Positions 23,592 to 35,463 of a DNA stretch of 64,000 nt are shown here, one piece after another. Under the pieces are notes generated by a model. That model was not told the origin of the DNA and made no database searches. It saw only the letters and a program-made list of their open reading frames with translations. The stretch is from Filosporella fistucella (lineage: Eukaryota; Ascomycota; Leotiomycetes; Helotiales): positions 1,240,001 to 1,304,000 of the forward strand of contig JAQJZZ010000015.1 of NCBI GenBank assembly GCA_030077755.1, written 5' to 3'. Each line of letters starts with the position of its first letter. Position 1 is the first letter of the stretch. The position numbers were made by a program, and so were the translations under genes.

Positions 23592-24380
23592 TTATCTAGA
23601 ATCTCTCTCAATAGTTGTATCCACATGGCGCGACTTGAGTTGCCGTAGGGCATATCTTTCGCTCCCTTTCCTGTCGGCCACTTGCCTCTCACTTTGCAAT
23701 CTCGCTTCCAATCTATTCATCGCACGATTGTTGAACCACTTCTTCCATATCTTACGTCCGAAAGCTCCACCTCGAGATGTATGAGTCCAGTACTTAGGCT
23801 CGCATTTGCGTTGCTTGGGACGTCCATGATAACCTGTTATATCATCAGCAGCGCTATTTTCAACGATCCTGAATGCTTACATCGTCCATTGTGCCCTCTT
23901 TTCCTTATTGTGAATTTTGAACATTCTCCGCAATAATGCAAGCCCTTCGGCATCCAACTGCGAAGTCGGTTATGAAGTTTCGTGTGACGAGTGTAGCATT
24001 CACAATGATCATTTCCATAACTAGTCCTGCATTTCCTTTTCATATCTGGTGTTGTCTTCCCACCCGCCAAATTCCGTTTGCAGACAGCTTCGTACGATAT
24101 TTTGTGACATTCTCTGCGGTGTTGCCATCGTAAATTCCAATTGCCGTTCGTGATGTGATGATTGCAGAGAGGGCCAGTATCTGTGTCATCTAGAGCTGGA
24201 CCTTTCTCTGGAGCCACGAGAGTATATAAAGTTTTGCTTTTATTGAGTTAGTAAAATAGCAGTGGTTGAAGGACATTGTTACCAAGTGAGACGGAGACAT
24301 GTCCGATCATTTGGAGGGCATGATTCGAGGACTATAGCTTGTATGTCGAGAGGAAAGGACGTGAAAAGGCTGAAAGACAT
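23592..24380 (-). CDS. F-box-like protein with Cys/His-rich body, 3 exons
   Basis: Exons 24380-24283, 24236-23881 and 23833-23592 join in one frame to give 231 residues; introns of 46 and 47 bp have GTAACA and GTAAGC donors and end AAAG and ACAG. The N-terminus, FPLDIQAIVLESCPPNDRTC followed by LRLTCKTLYTLV, has the F-box pattern (LP-x-E..I...L......RLV.K..Y). The middle holds many Cys and His (CNHH, ECHK, CKR, CRTS, CEC, CGEC, CYH) spaced like a zinc-binding module. The C-terminus is a basic helix. A role as SCF ubiquitin-ligase adaptor is inferred from the F-box only. The regular splicing and frame continuity support a real gene. Confidence 0.72.
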
Positions 24381-25212
24381 GATGGGTATATGAATAGAAA
24401 GTTTGATGCAATTGAGGTATCCTTGGATGTACTTGAATATATGATTGTCATCCTCAAACTTGAGAAGTCAATCGTTAAATACTCACATTATGATTGAAAT
24501 GCGGAAAACGCGAAGTCTAAGAATAGAAAACACTTACACGTTCTTGACACGGTATCACGAGACCATTTCAAGGCAGCAAGTCAACGCTTTTCCTGAAGAA
24601 GTCAAGATATTCAGGCAGGAGAAGAGTCATGTGGATTATTTTAGGCAACAGTCAGCTGACCTGAGGACAGGGGCGACCTGCCAAGATTTGTATTACTAAG
24701 CATATGTGTATTTTTGGATTTCACATCTTCAATCGTGCCATTTCAATTCCTTTCGTGAATATAATATCTTGAAAAGGACGAATATATATCCTCATTCATC
24801 AAGCTTAAAAGCAGAAAGTTTATTTCCGTGAATTTGCGGCAGCTTCGGTAAGGAGACTGCCACTTCGCATGGTCTTTTTCCAATTTTCCTGTAGTTCCAC
24901 TTATTGGATTCTGCCCTCACTTCCATTTCCGATACACCCATTACCTCGATCAGAGTCAATTGTCGTACATGACGGGAACCATTGGCTTCACTCGACGTTG
25001 AATGATGAGAATTCTTTTATCGAGAGTTCTTAGGGTTGTGTTGTCAACCCGCTCACTAACTTTAGTGTGGCACCAGCAGAGAGTGGTGTGACGCAAAAGG
25101 AAAGTCTCCCGGCCCACAAGGTTCAGCCTCAATATCCCCTCATTCTCTTCGTCGACCCTCCCTCTTCTTGTAAACTATCAATGTGATAACACACCGCAAT
25201 CGTTTCAGCAAG
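24381..25212. other. intergenic between divergent genes
   Basis: Shared upstream region of the F-box-like gene (minus) and the GST-like gene (plus). A plus-strand 84-codon frame at 24445 has no recognisable domain. Confidence 0.5.
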
Positions 25213-26049
25213 ATGACAGATTCCAATCCTCTAGTCTTTTATGACATCTCGTCGCCTCTAAAACCACGCTCATACGCGCCAAATCCATCCAAAACGCGTC
25301 TTGCGCTTAGCTTCAAAAACGTACCATTCAAAACGGAATGGATCGACATTCTCGACATACCCGATGTTCGGAAGAGCCTCAAATGTCCAGCCGGTCGTAA
25401 ACTCGACGATGGATCAGACTTTTTCACGCTGCCTATCCTACACGATCCCACCACCGGCAGTGTAGTGGGCGACACTTTTGATATCGCCAACTATCTTGAA
25501 GACAAATTTCCTTCCTCGGGCGGTTGCCTTTTCCCTCAAAACTCAACAAAAACAGGTCTTAATTATGAGAGTCCACACAAAGATACTATGTTCTTCGCCC
25601 CGTTGAGTTCAATCAATAATTCAAAAAATGGAGATTATGCAAGATTCAATCAACATGTTGATGCCACCCTCACTAGCAATATGATCCTCCTCGGGGAATT
25701 CATGCCATTCAATCCGGAAACAGCTGAGGCTGTAAAGACACTATTCGCCAAACGCGCACACCTGAAGTCTTGGGATGATATTTCAATTCGCGGGGAAGCA
25801 AGGGTACAGTACATGGAGGCGTTCAAAGTGGCATTGACGTCACTGGCTCAGCTATATCATGTTCATGATGATGGACCATATCTTGAGGGAAAGACGGCTA
25901 ACTATGCTGATTTGATTGTCGGGGGTTGGTTGAATATGGTCTCTATTACCATGCCTGGGGAGGAATGGAAGGACTTTAGACTATGGCATGACGGGGTATT
26001 TGCCAGGCTTCATGATGCCTTGCAGGAAAATTATTTTGTTTGCAAGTAG
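25213..26049 (+). CDS. glutathione S-transferase-like protein
   Basis: Single exon, 278 residues. The N-terminal thioredoxin-like half has FYDISSPLKPRSYAPNPSKT, then the helix KTRLALSFKNVPFKTEWIDI. TLPILHDPTTGSVVGDTFDI with NYLEDKFP gives the glutathione-site turn and the following helix. The C-terminal half is all-helical and ends in LEGKTANYADLIVGGWLN, matching the GST C-terminal N-capping motif (s/t-x-x-D). This layout matches the fungal GST group that includes Ure2p-like and UstS-like enzymes, which conjugate glutathione to electrophiles or assist secondary metabolism. The ATG at 25213 is the first in frame after an in-frame non-ATG stretch. Neighbours give no pathway. Confidence 0.78.
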   Translation: MTDSNPLVFYDISSPLKPRSYAPNPSKTRLALSFKNVPFKTEWIDILDIPDVRKSLKCPAGRKLDDGSDFFTLPILHDPTTGSVVGDTFDIANYLEDKFPSSGGCLFPQNSTKTGLNYESPHKDTMFFAPLSSINNSKNGDYARFNQHVDATLTSNMILLGEFMPFNPETAEAVKTLFAKRAHLKSWDDISIRGEARVQYMEAFKVALTSLAQLYHVHDDGPYLEGKTANYADLIVGGWLNMVSITMPGEEWKDFRLWHDGVFARLHDALQENYFVCK

Positions 26050-27190
26050 AAAATCGTCTGGAAATGGATTGGTCTACGGGTAAATGAATCTATCTAGGAG
26101 AAAATCCCTGTAAGATTTGCAGTTTCCAATTGTTCTCGATACCCAGAAATGTGAAGCATACGGGGTGTGCCTGCTACTGCTTTATTTATGCGAATGGCAA
26201 TCGAAGAAATCTTCAACTCCCATCGTCATGGCTCAAAATTCTCATATTTGTGCCGTAGACTACAAGCAAGCGTACCAGAGACTAGCGTTTCCGCAAATCC
26301 TTTATGTTGTATTTTGCTGCTCTATATCTCAGGACTTGATTGCACTTGCAGCGTTACATAAGGAAGCCACCACCCCAAATAGGTTTAAACACCTTTCCGG
26401 AGCCAAGCGGGCCATCCTCAACCTATAGTCTTTAGACGCTTTATTTCGACGAAGATTCATCCAATTGCTGCCAAGTTACCCAACCCTCATGTTTCGTTGT
26501 GACACTTAAACAGCCTGGCAGCTTGCATTGTGAAGGCCTGAGCCGTGACTTTGGAACCTCAGCTTGTGGATGCCCCCTCAAATTAAGGTATATCATAAAT
26601 TCAAGGCTGTTCTCAGAAGGTCTACAGCTACTGAACTACAGCAGCGCGCATGCATCTTCGCTGTTAAGCAAGTGCTATGATAGCAAGAATCGAAGAGAAT
26701 GGTGAAGCCCAAGTCTCAGCGTGGATTGAGGTGCGATCTCAGCTTCGGGGTGAAAGTTGGGGCATTCCTTTCCCTGAAATTGGAAGGAGTGCTTGAGGTC
26801 TTTGTGAAGTTATGGAGTGAGTCAACGTCGACACACCCTTCTTTAAAAGGTCATTTCCTGCCTGAGCCTAGCTGTCGTCAACAGTCATCTCAACTGCTTG
26901 TGAATTTACAACGGGACAATGCCTGGGAAGAGGTACAAGCTGGGTCCAATCTCCGCAGATTACTCAATATTGCAGTAAGTCTTTGCATCCATACAGCTCG
27001 TCTAGGTCTCTGGTGGAGCCACGTGTTCCGCTCTCCTGAAAATCAGCTGATAATTGCATTTATTTCCTCATTCAGCTCAATAGACCAAGAGCACAAAGCC
27101 AGATTCCCACCAAGCATTAATAACAACGTCTCAATACCATTTCAGTTGAGTGAAGCCAATATTTGAGCCAACGGAAGAATTGCCCCGACC
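26050..27190. other. intergenic, no supported gene
   Basis: Contains a 155-codon ATG-initiated frame at 26699-27166 with no domain and an unusual composition; not called. The right end is upstream of the PD-(D/E)XK-like gene. Confidence 0.45.
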
Positions 27191-27837
27191 ATGTCACACA
27201 ACCTGGTTGAAGTCGACGAAATTAGCCTTGGCGGGGTTATCAAAGACATTGCAAAGTTTCTCCATGACCATCAGGACGGCATCACTCAAGCTCGGGCTCA
27301 GAAGGGTGGCTGGGAAGGTTGGCTTCAAGTCGAGTAAGTCCACTATCCCGTCCTTCAAGAATTTCACTCTCCAAACTATTCGGTGTGATTGATATCGGTT
27401 TCAGGCTCGCCTTATTCCTCCCGCGCACTCTTGGAATGAGATACGATATCTATCGAGAGCAGATGATATATCCTGTCACAACTGAGCGGGTTGACATCTG
27501 GGCTCAGCCTGCTACAGGTCAAACAGACATTCCTTATCTGGGGATTGAATTAAAGGTTGAGTCAGAGTATCAGGCTGGTGTCAACAAGTCACTTCAAGCT
27601 CGCTTGAAAAGCGACATTACGAAATGTAATAGAGGTCAAAAGGCAGAGTATAAGGCTGGAGCGGGAACACAGTTATATGCCATTGGTATTACCTCTTTAG
27701 CGAATGATCTGCAAGCCTACAAACAGATCGCGATTGACACGCAGACATTGATCTGCTACTGCCCATTAGTTGTGGATAAAACTTATGGGATCAAGAACAT
27801 CTTTCTTATCTGGTGGGGCAAGGAATTTCATCAATGA
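27191..27837 (+). CDS. small PD-(D/E)XK nuclease-like protein
   Basis: Exons 27191-27333 and 27405-27837 (intron 71 bp, GTAAGT...TTTCAG) encode 191 residues. The second half shows the core of a restriction-endonuclease-like fold. An early Glu lies in YREQMIY. An Asp opens a strand in ERVDIWAQ. About 20 residues later, YLGIELKVES supplies the E-x-K pair. A Gly/Trp-rich helix (QKGGWEGWLQVELALFL) precedes it, as in many members. Such folds cut DNA or, when degenerate, bind it. No known gene name fits. The fold call rests on motif order only. Its neighbours, a GST and a BTB protein, do not suggest a job. Confidence 0.55.
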
Positions 27838-28882
27838 TAGGCGAACAGTCAAAGTCTATTCTTTCAATATTGAGCAGCTACGATGGACTTTGTCCTCCTG
27901 CGATACAATCATGTAGTCTAGTCAAATCGATCTTTTGCTACTTAAAATTTCTCCCAAAAACTTATATCCCAGCAGAATGATTCAAATCATTCAGATTATA
28001 AATATCTTGCAACACAGAAGATAAGACGCAAAATAAACGAGTGTAGCAAAGCCGTTCTACAGGGCCGCGCTGACCATCCCAAAAATAAAATCGAATAAAT
28101 TGAAAGCAGTAAAACTTCAGTACCCCCTTTGAAATGTAGGCACTTAGGAAAAACTGCCCGGACCAGCTTTTTCAAGTTCGCATGTTTGTGGTGAGTCGCT
28201 CGATCGAATCGGCTTTTGTTTTTTGTTGTTGTCGAACTCGCTATCGGGTGTTGACCAAAGTTTACTCTGATTCCACCTCACAGTTTGACTTGACCACTCC
28301 ACCAGGGCAATGGGACCTTCTGCTTGAAGAAAAATGAGCTACTTGATCTTGTAAAGTAGACATCTAAGCGAGTGAACAGAGGGGGGTCCGATAACGCGAA
28401 CCCAATTGCTCTAGCAAAACTCACTCCGAGGGAATGGGATTGTGCACGCGGCATGCGGTATTCTCGAACCTTATTAGTATTCTAGATTGTTTAGAGTTGA
28501 TTATACGTGTCATTAAACTGTTCTAAGCTATCATTGTGCAAAGTTTCCCTTGCACTCAACCACTCGTAGTAACCTTCGTGTATACAACTCCCATACTCTA
28601 CTTCTCGATCTTAAAATAATCAGGAAGCAAGAGCGGAAGCTTGATTAATTCGGATTCTGCCTTCCTTCCTAGAGAATCCGATGCGTTTTGGGAATTACCC
28701 GAGTGGGAGGAGGAGAACGCTAATGGAATTTGTGTCCTTATCCTGATCGACTTTCGATCCTTTTCAAAACAAATCCAATGCAACACATCCTATTGTGATC
28801 AAAACTCCAGCATCAAGTTTTGAGTACTTGATCCATAACAGAAAACACTTCGAATCCATCTAGCTGAGAAATTGATCTCACA
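27838..28882. other. intergenic, no supported gene
   Basis: AT-rich; short open frames only. Right end is the upstream region of the BTB gene at 28883. Confidence 0.55.
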
Positions 28883-29832
28883 ATGATGCCTCTACGTCTA
28901 GGTCACGCCTTGAGGATGCCTCCAAAGATCCCCCCGGGCACCAAGGCCGATGAGGTCCAATCTTTCTCAGAGTATGATACTTGTTCCAATGTTCACACGT
29001 CTCTAACAGTTTCAGAATTCTGGGAAACCAAGTTGTGATGATCTCGGTGGGACCATCCAAAAAGGTGTTCACGGTCCACAAAGACCTCTTATGCAACAAA
29101 GCAAATTACTTTCAAGTTATGTTCAAAGGCAGCTTCTCGGAAAGCACTTCAGGTGTTGCAAACATGCCTGAAGACGATGCGGATTCATTTGAGGTATTCC
29201 TCGGATGGATTTATCGTGACAAGATTGAACTCCCCAGCGCAAGACAAGGCACGTCTCAGGTTCTGACACTTATTCGATTATTCGCATTTGCAGAGAAGCT
29301 GTCAATTGATCCACTTGCGGATGATGTCATGGTGTTCTTTAGAAAGTTTCTCATCAAGGGAAATCTCTTTCCAACTCCTCCGGAGATCGCCATGGCCTAT
29401 AAGTTGACTCACGCCAGATCAAAAATGCGTCTTTTTATGGCCCGAGCCTACACCTTTGCCACTCTAGTATTCTTCGACGACCATAACCAACCACAATGGA
29501 ATACAAAGCATATGATATCTATCATCCGAGAGAACGAAGACTTGTGGACTGATACGTTCCTCATGATGCGTGGCCAATCGGGCAAGTCCCAAAGGGATCC
29601 TCGAACTTCTCCGGCATGTGACTATCATCAACATGGTGAAATGCAAGATTGCCCTTACGAGGAAAATGATCCCACTACTGGCAGAGATGTTGAATCATCC
29701 CCTGATATGAACGGCCCTCCATGGAAGAGATTTCAGTCCGGAGAGATGGTGGGCAGAGCTGGTCCTTCTTCATATGCACCAATATGGCGTGAGTACAGCA
29801 AGTCCTTGCACAAACAAATTCCTACTGACTGA
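28883..29832 (+). CDS. BTB/POZ-domain protein
   Basis: Exons 28883-28971 and 29016-29832 encode 301 residues; the 44-bp intron has donor GTATGA and acceptor TTTCAG (an acceptor six bases earlier also keeps frame but sits too near the branch site). The BTB domain spans about residues 30-145: VVMISVGPSKKVFTVHKDLL, then the conserved core ANYFQVMFKGSFSES, the block DADSFEVFLGWIYRDKI, and the helix LTLIRLFAFAEKLSIDPLAD. BTB proteins dimerise and often serve as Cullin-3 adaptors or transcription cofactors. The C-terminal third is Ser/Pro/acidic and looks disordered. A decayed BTB-like locus lies about 2 kb downstream. Confidence 0.83.
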
Positions 29833-32093
29833 TTACAGCCTAGAGTGTAGTCTGTTCGGGTTGTACTGATTTGGCAAAGGTCAAGAAGAACTATACTTCA
29901 AGAGCTTTCAAGAACTTGATTGATGTTATCTTTTAAGCTTTGCTTGATTTCTCATATCAAGAGTCAAAAGACGATCTGTATACTAGCTGGCACGGAGACA
30001 ACGCTGGAAATTTCCATGCTGATGGAGGCTTAGTTCTAGCACGGGTTTTCGCATCAGAAGTTTGAGCAGCAATTTGGTACTACTCAGGACATATGCAAAG
30101 TACAGAATGGAGTTTTCGCCAGCATTTTGAAACTTTCCAGTGACGTGGTGAGTTTGAGATATTCCAGTGCTCACTTTCTCCCAAAACACATTTGAAAGAG
30201 AAAATTAGAGACCAACCTGAATTGCGAGCTTCAATCCGGGGCAATTTGAATCAACACTAGAATAGTTCAATTGTGTTTGACAGCAAATCACGCTTATTTG
30301 TATGATAAAGACTCGCAGCCGGCTTACTTACGCGGCAATTCTCAAGCTGTCAAGCAGAAATTTCAACCACCGGACACTTCGTCTCTGTGACACGTTTTCC
30401 ATGTGGGCATTCCAGATTGGTGCGTGGTGACATCGAGCAGACATTAGCTTTTAAAATTAGACCAATCAACTGGGCGCCTATTCACTGCTCACGACGAAGT
30501 CAGAACATCCTACTTCAACTTCTCTATCAAGGCTTCTGCGAGCAGGATATTTCTACCTCAGTTGCTGGTCTTTGGTTGGAAAGTGAAAGAGTCAAAAAGA
30601 ATTGTACGTTGCTATGCAATATAGCATTTAGCAAGCATTGCCTTGTCTATTTTTGCTTTGAGAAGCCCATAATTACAATCACTGCTTACGATGACATCAA
30701 AATCCCGTTCACTGTGTTCGCCTTGATAGCCCGGGAAAGTTTGCAAGTGACTAACATTGACGATGAAATGTTGCCGTCAGCACAGCATCACTAAGACAAC
30801 TCTAGTGAGTGTTAGAAAACACTACAATGAGAAAGGAAATATTGTAAGAACTAGATGTGCATAACCTCCCAAACATAGCATTTGAGAATTTGTCTACGAG
30901 CTGCCGGGGAAACAGGGTCGTCGTGGCTTGCGGTTTCTCGAGCATGTCTACTCTTTCTGTCCTCGAACAAATATGATCAGACACAAACTCAACCACTCTG
31001 TAGCTGATCGAGTGTCCGGGAAAGCACTCCGGCAGCTGCACATCGTTGTATCTGTATTTTTCTTGCTCAAATCAAGTTTTCGGAGTGCCAATCAATTTGG
31101 GCAGGTTGCGAGCAGACACTGGCTGGCTACTTGAGAGAGCAGAACATTGTTTCGAGTCCGGGACGCCTGATTCTAGATTCGAGCTCCGTCTTACTACAAG
31201 AAAGATTGCAGGAGATTATCTGTAATGCTCTTTTAAGATAGATACCAGATAGAAATGACTTGCTCGTCCGGGGACGAGGTATATCCTCCAATTCGCACGT
31301 TCCGCTGAAGTAGGCATAACACAACGCAGCGCATAAGCTCTTCACTGCTTGATCTTGTGAATCCGTGTTCAATTTTGCAGGATCCGTTAGTTTCCACGCT
31401 GCAGCGTTTGAATTGCACTCTTGAAGTGCATCGACGGACCACGACTCCTAAATTGCTGGTGAATCGTTGCACTTACCTTAGTTAAACCATGACAACCCAC
31501 ATTCTTCAACACCAGAAATCCAGACGACCGTTCGCTCAAAAGTTTCAAGCTCAGACGGAATCTCGTCCGTGCAGGTGAGAGGTCCTGACAAAACACAATC
31601 CAGGTGTATGAGCTGCAATCGGACGATGTTGATCTTCCCACACTATACATATCACTTTGGGCTCCGAAAATCTCCGCAAATATATTTCAATACAATCACA
31701 GTTCAATTATACTTCTCTTCCTTACTGACGCTCTTCTTCTCATAGGTCTGGGAGCCGTGGCGGGACGCTCTGGCCAAGCTTTGCCCGGGTAAGAAACAGC
31801 CATGTCATCTACTCATTCCGAGTTGATCACAACCTGAACAGATTTTTGGACTCATTAAAATTTGGGCTGATGAGCAGTTCAGAGGCTACTCCTCAAGAAT
31901 TTGGGGTGTCGTACAACTTACTGGCTTATAAATGCTATGAGTTTTGCAAACAAAATCTCATTGTAGACATGACTAAAGACGCAGCAACTTCTTTGCGCCT
32001 TCATGGAGACAATTCCATTATGTCGAATACATCTCACCATACCTCTCAATACATATGCCCTGAATTGAGTATAGTTACTAAAGTTTTCAATAG
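29833..32093. other. gene-poor stretch, possible remnants
   Basis: No intact gene. A 135-codon frame at 30387-30794 has no domain. Around 31604-31660 (VYELQSDDVDLPTLYISLW) and 31850-31950 (LIKIWADEQF) short peptides recall BTB cores and may be the 5' debris of the decayed locus that follows; this is weak. Confidence 0.35.
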
Positions 32094-33837
32094 CTTTAGC
32101 TCATTTCGCCGAGTGGTTATACAAGATAGATATTGACACCCACAAGTCGAGAGAGGTCACTCCTGATACCATCATCAACAAAGATGATGACAGATTCCAA
32201 CAAGAGATCTTCTCAGAGAAGGAGAGTGTTGAGTTGGTGTATGTTCTTGAGGGTATGAAAAGGCTGGAGTGTGCAAAATATTTCAAGAAGTCTGCTGTTG
32301 TCATGTGTAAGTCTCACTTTTTCATGCCCTCTCCAGCATAAGATTCAATGATCAACTAGAGTACCTCAAATAGGACATATGTCCTCAGAATCACGAGTTA
32401 GCTCTTGTCTACAAATTACAGGGCCGGATATCGAGAAAAAATACTTAAGCAAGATGCCGGACCCAATGGATCTCGAAAGTATTAAGTCGAAGGCTGAGAA
32501 AGGAGAATACAGCAATATCCAGGACGTACTTCTTGGCTTCGGATTCATATACGAAAACTTGGTCGAATTCAACGGCCCGTCTTCAATGATTACTGTTCAC
32601 GCCGGTCAACTCAGAAGCCTGGCACAAAGCTGGTTGATCGATAATCATATGCTGAATCCTCAAGGCTTCTCCCTAAAGAAAGCTGCTGCATCGCTACTGG
32701 GGAGCAGATGTTGAAACTGATTATCTTTGCGGAGAAGAACAAAATTCTGGAGCTGAGGAACTGCGCCATGAATCGCTTTATCGTTTTTCATAACGAGAAG
32801 TGGTGTTACTTCACAGGAGAAGAAATGTTTTATATTTACAAGAATGCTCTCCCCGACTCAAACCTTCGCCAATAAGCCTTCAGAATCATAGTCTATGATA
32901 TTTCCGTCTTCAGGAGAACCCCAACTTCGAACTCGACGAGAAGGAACTGAAACAGATTTCGAACGAGAATCTAGTTGGAAAGCTTCTCGTCAAGGATATA
33001 CGCCAAGAGTATGATGATCTATGCCTAAAATATGATGATGGTGATCTTATACAACCAGACTATCGCCCTACAATGCTTAACCCAAGAAGCCTTCCGTGGA
33101 ATATAGAGACATTGCTAGGCAACCCAAGGAGATCGCAAAGAGCGGAGAAAGAGGTCGACACGGTAGAAGATGGAGCAGCACGCATTAAGGAGCAGTACAC
33201 AACAAGAGTACAAGAAGCTGCGGAACAATCAGAGGCAGCTCGTTCACGTCTTGAAAGGGCTGGAGCAAGCGGCGTGAAGAGAAAGGCGACCACCCACAGA
33301 AGAAATTTCAGATAGAAGAAGGTTAAGCCACACGATGCAGAAGATTCCAGCGACGAAGGAGGATCGGCTGAGCGCCTGAAGTGGAAAGGAGCAAACTTAC
33401 ATGATCCAATCCATATCAGCAACGCCCACGCCGACGACGAACTACCTCAGCCCGCCAAGAAAAGAATTGCTGCCAGAAGAAGCGGTCCTACAGCACGAGC
33501 AAAGGCGAAATCCAAGAAGCAGGGCTCTGATATTGTAGTTCATACCAGCGACGATGATGAGCAGCTGGCCCCAGCCTATCGAGCAGAAAGCCGCTGTCAA
33601 GGGAAAAAGTACGACACGAGCAAGTACCAGAGGAGGGAACAAGCTAAAGTCGGATAATGAGGCGGATTCCGGCAACGACGAAGACGAGGAACCAGGCCCT
33701 TCTGTCGAGGGTACAGCCACTACCAAGCAAGGTGGTCGAGCGACGCAAGTACAAGAATCAAAAAGGGGCAATGATGAGAGTACCAGCGCGTGTATGGCTG
33801 TGAAGTACGGAATATTCTTCGGTTGGAGATTGTAGGA
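32094..33837 (+). pseudogene. decayed gene with bromodomain and BTB-like pieces
   Basis: Starts with a BTB-like LAHFAEWLYKIDID (32094 on). Then comes a bromodomain formed across a 115-bp intron (32307-32421): the helix YVLEGMKRLECAKYFKKS, the PMDLESIKSKAEKGEYS loop and VEFNGPSSM with the acetyl-lysine-binding Asn. Next, in another frame, a BTB-like helix (MLKLIIFAEKNKILELRN) follows. From 32914 on comes a Lys/Glu-rich, chromatin-protein-like tail. Lesions: frame change at a G run at 32699-32702 with TGA at 32712, TAA at 32873, frame change near 32913, TAG at 33313 and another frame change near 33565. Bromodomains read acetylated histones. The number of breaks makes a working gene unlikely. 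Confidence 0.6.
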
Positions 33838-35463
33838 ACCTGGAGGATGGGAATGTATATTTGAGCTTTGGTAGATTGCAGGGGCGCCGTACAATAGGGG
33901 TTTGGGATGCCATTACATTGGCCAAATAGGTAGCTTGGGAGTTGAAATAATTAATAAAAGGATTGAGAATAGTGTACGCATCTAAATGTGTATACATAGA
34001 TAATGGCCAAGATTTTTGGCTACGAGCCGCTGATACGCAACGATGAGGTTTGAAAATATATACACTTTGCTTGATCCTAGATACATAATCCAAAGTCTTA
34101 CAAGACACTACATATATGTTTGATGCCAAACATTTGTTGAAGACAATCAAGACAAGATTTGTAACTCACAAAAGTTGACTATTTCCTTGCCGAAGTTTAA
34201 CCTGGATCCAATCACTAGATCGAGAACATATAATAGGAAAGTTCCTAAAGATCTATATCAAAATGAGATCCTGTCATGAATTGACACTTCTGCTTTCGTT
34301 TTCATAAATCAACCGGCATTTTAATATGAAATTTCTCCGCGCAATTTCCAAAGAGCAAGAGGCAAGTGCATGATGGCAAAAATTCTGGAACTGCAGCAGG
34401 TACAATCGATGCACTTCTATCAGAATCATACTTTGGAGACGTGTGCCAGTCAAATGTTCCTTCTCAAGGACGAGAAGATTACTCGGATAAGATGTAGCAA
34501 GATTACAATTTGAAGAGACAAGATACGAGGCACGGAAAGAACAAGCAAGGCAAATCGATCAAAGTCAAGCGACTCAATTCCATGCCTATCGACGGAAACC
34601 AAATACAAGCAGAGATACCTCTCAATATTGCATACAGGTATCAAGTTCTAAACCCTCTCTCCTCAAACCACTCATCCAAAAGTAAGAACACTGGCAAGTA
34701 AACCACGAAGAAAGTCCTTGGTCGCTCTTGTTTAATGAAAAAGCAAATATCAAGAAGTCCACATCTCGAATCCAGAACACAGCCACTTGACCAATCCCCA
34801 CTGCATCCCCACAATTCCCATCTAGGGTCTCACTATCAGCAGCCTCACATTTCTTATTCCTCTACTTTATCAAGCCACAACTACTTATCAGTAGCATGTA
34901 GAATGGTTGAGAAGCATGTCTAAGACTCCACATCAGCCACTGTTGAAAAGGCGGTGTCCAGACCAAACCACGAGGCAAAAAGATATCACCAAAATTCACT
35001 GTTAACATACACTCTCTTGAGAATCGAATCCCATTTTCATTTCGTAACAAAGCAAAAGAGGAAGGAAAGCCAAAGGAGAGCGAAAAAATCTCGAGCTATC
35101 ATAATAAATGCAGGATGTGATCCGAGAAGAGACAGGTGAAGGCAAGGAAAAAGAAAAATGATTGATCGCTCAGGAGCCAATTTTTGTTTTGTACCCTTTT
35201 TCTCCTCAAAATCACCCAAGCTTCTTTTCATCTTCATCCTGCAAGCAAACTCCTTCGAATCCACCCAACCTGCCACGAATGTAGCACAATCGCCAGCCTC
35301 GCAGAAGCTAGTGTATTATGCCTCCCAGTGCTCCCCCAGTCTTCGTAGTTTCCGCAATATTAAGGATCAGTGATTAAAGAGACAAGAAGTGAAAGTAAGG
35401 CGGCTAGTTGTCGTATCCATACCGTGGTAATGGAGGAACGTCCTATGAAGAGACGTGATAGGT
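33838..35463. other. intergenic, no supported gene
   Basis: Low coding potential on both strands; right end is the 3' flank of the septin gene. Confidence 0.55.

Noticed and set aside
26699..27166. 155-codon ATG-initiated frame
   Set aside because: No recognisable domain, runs into the start of the next gene and lacks typical codon pattern.
30387..30794. 135-codon plus-strand frame
   Set aside because: No ATG start, no domain and mixed composition; could not be tied to any gene.
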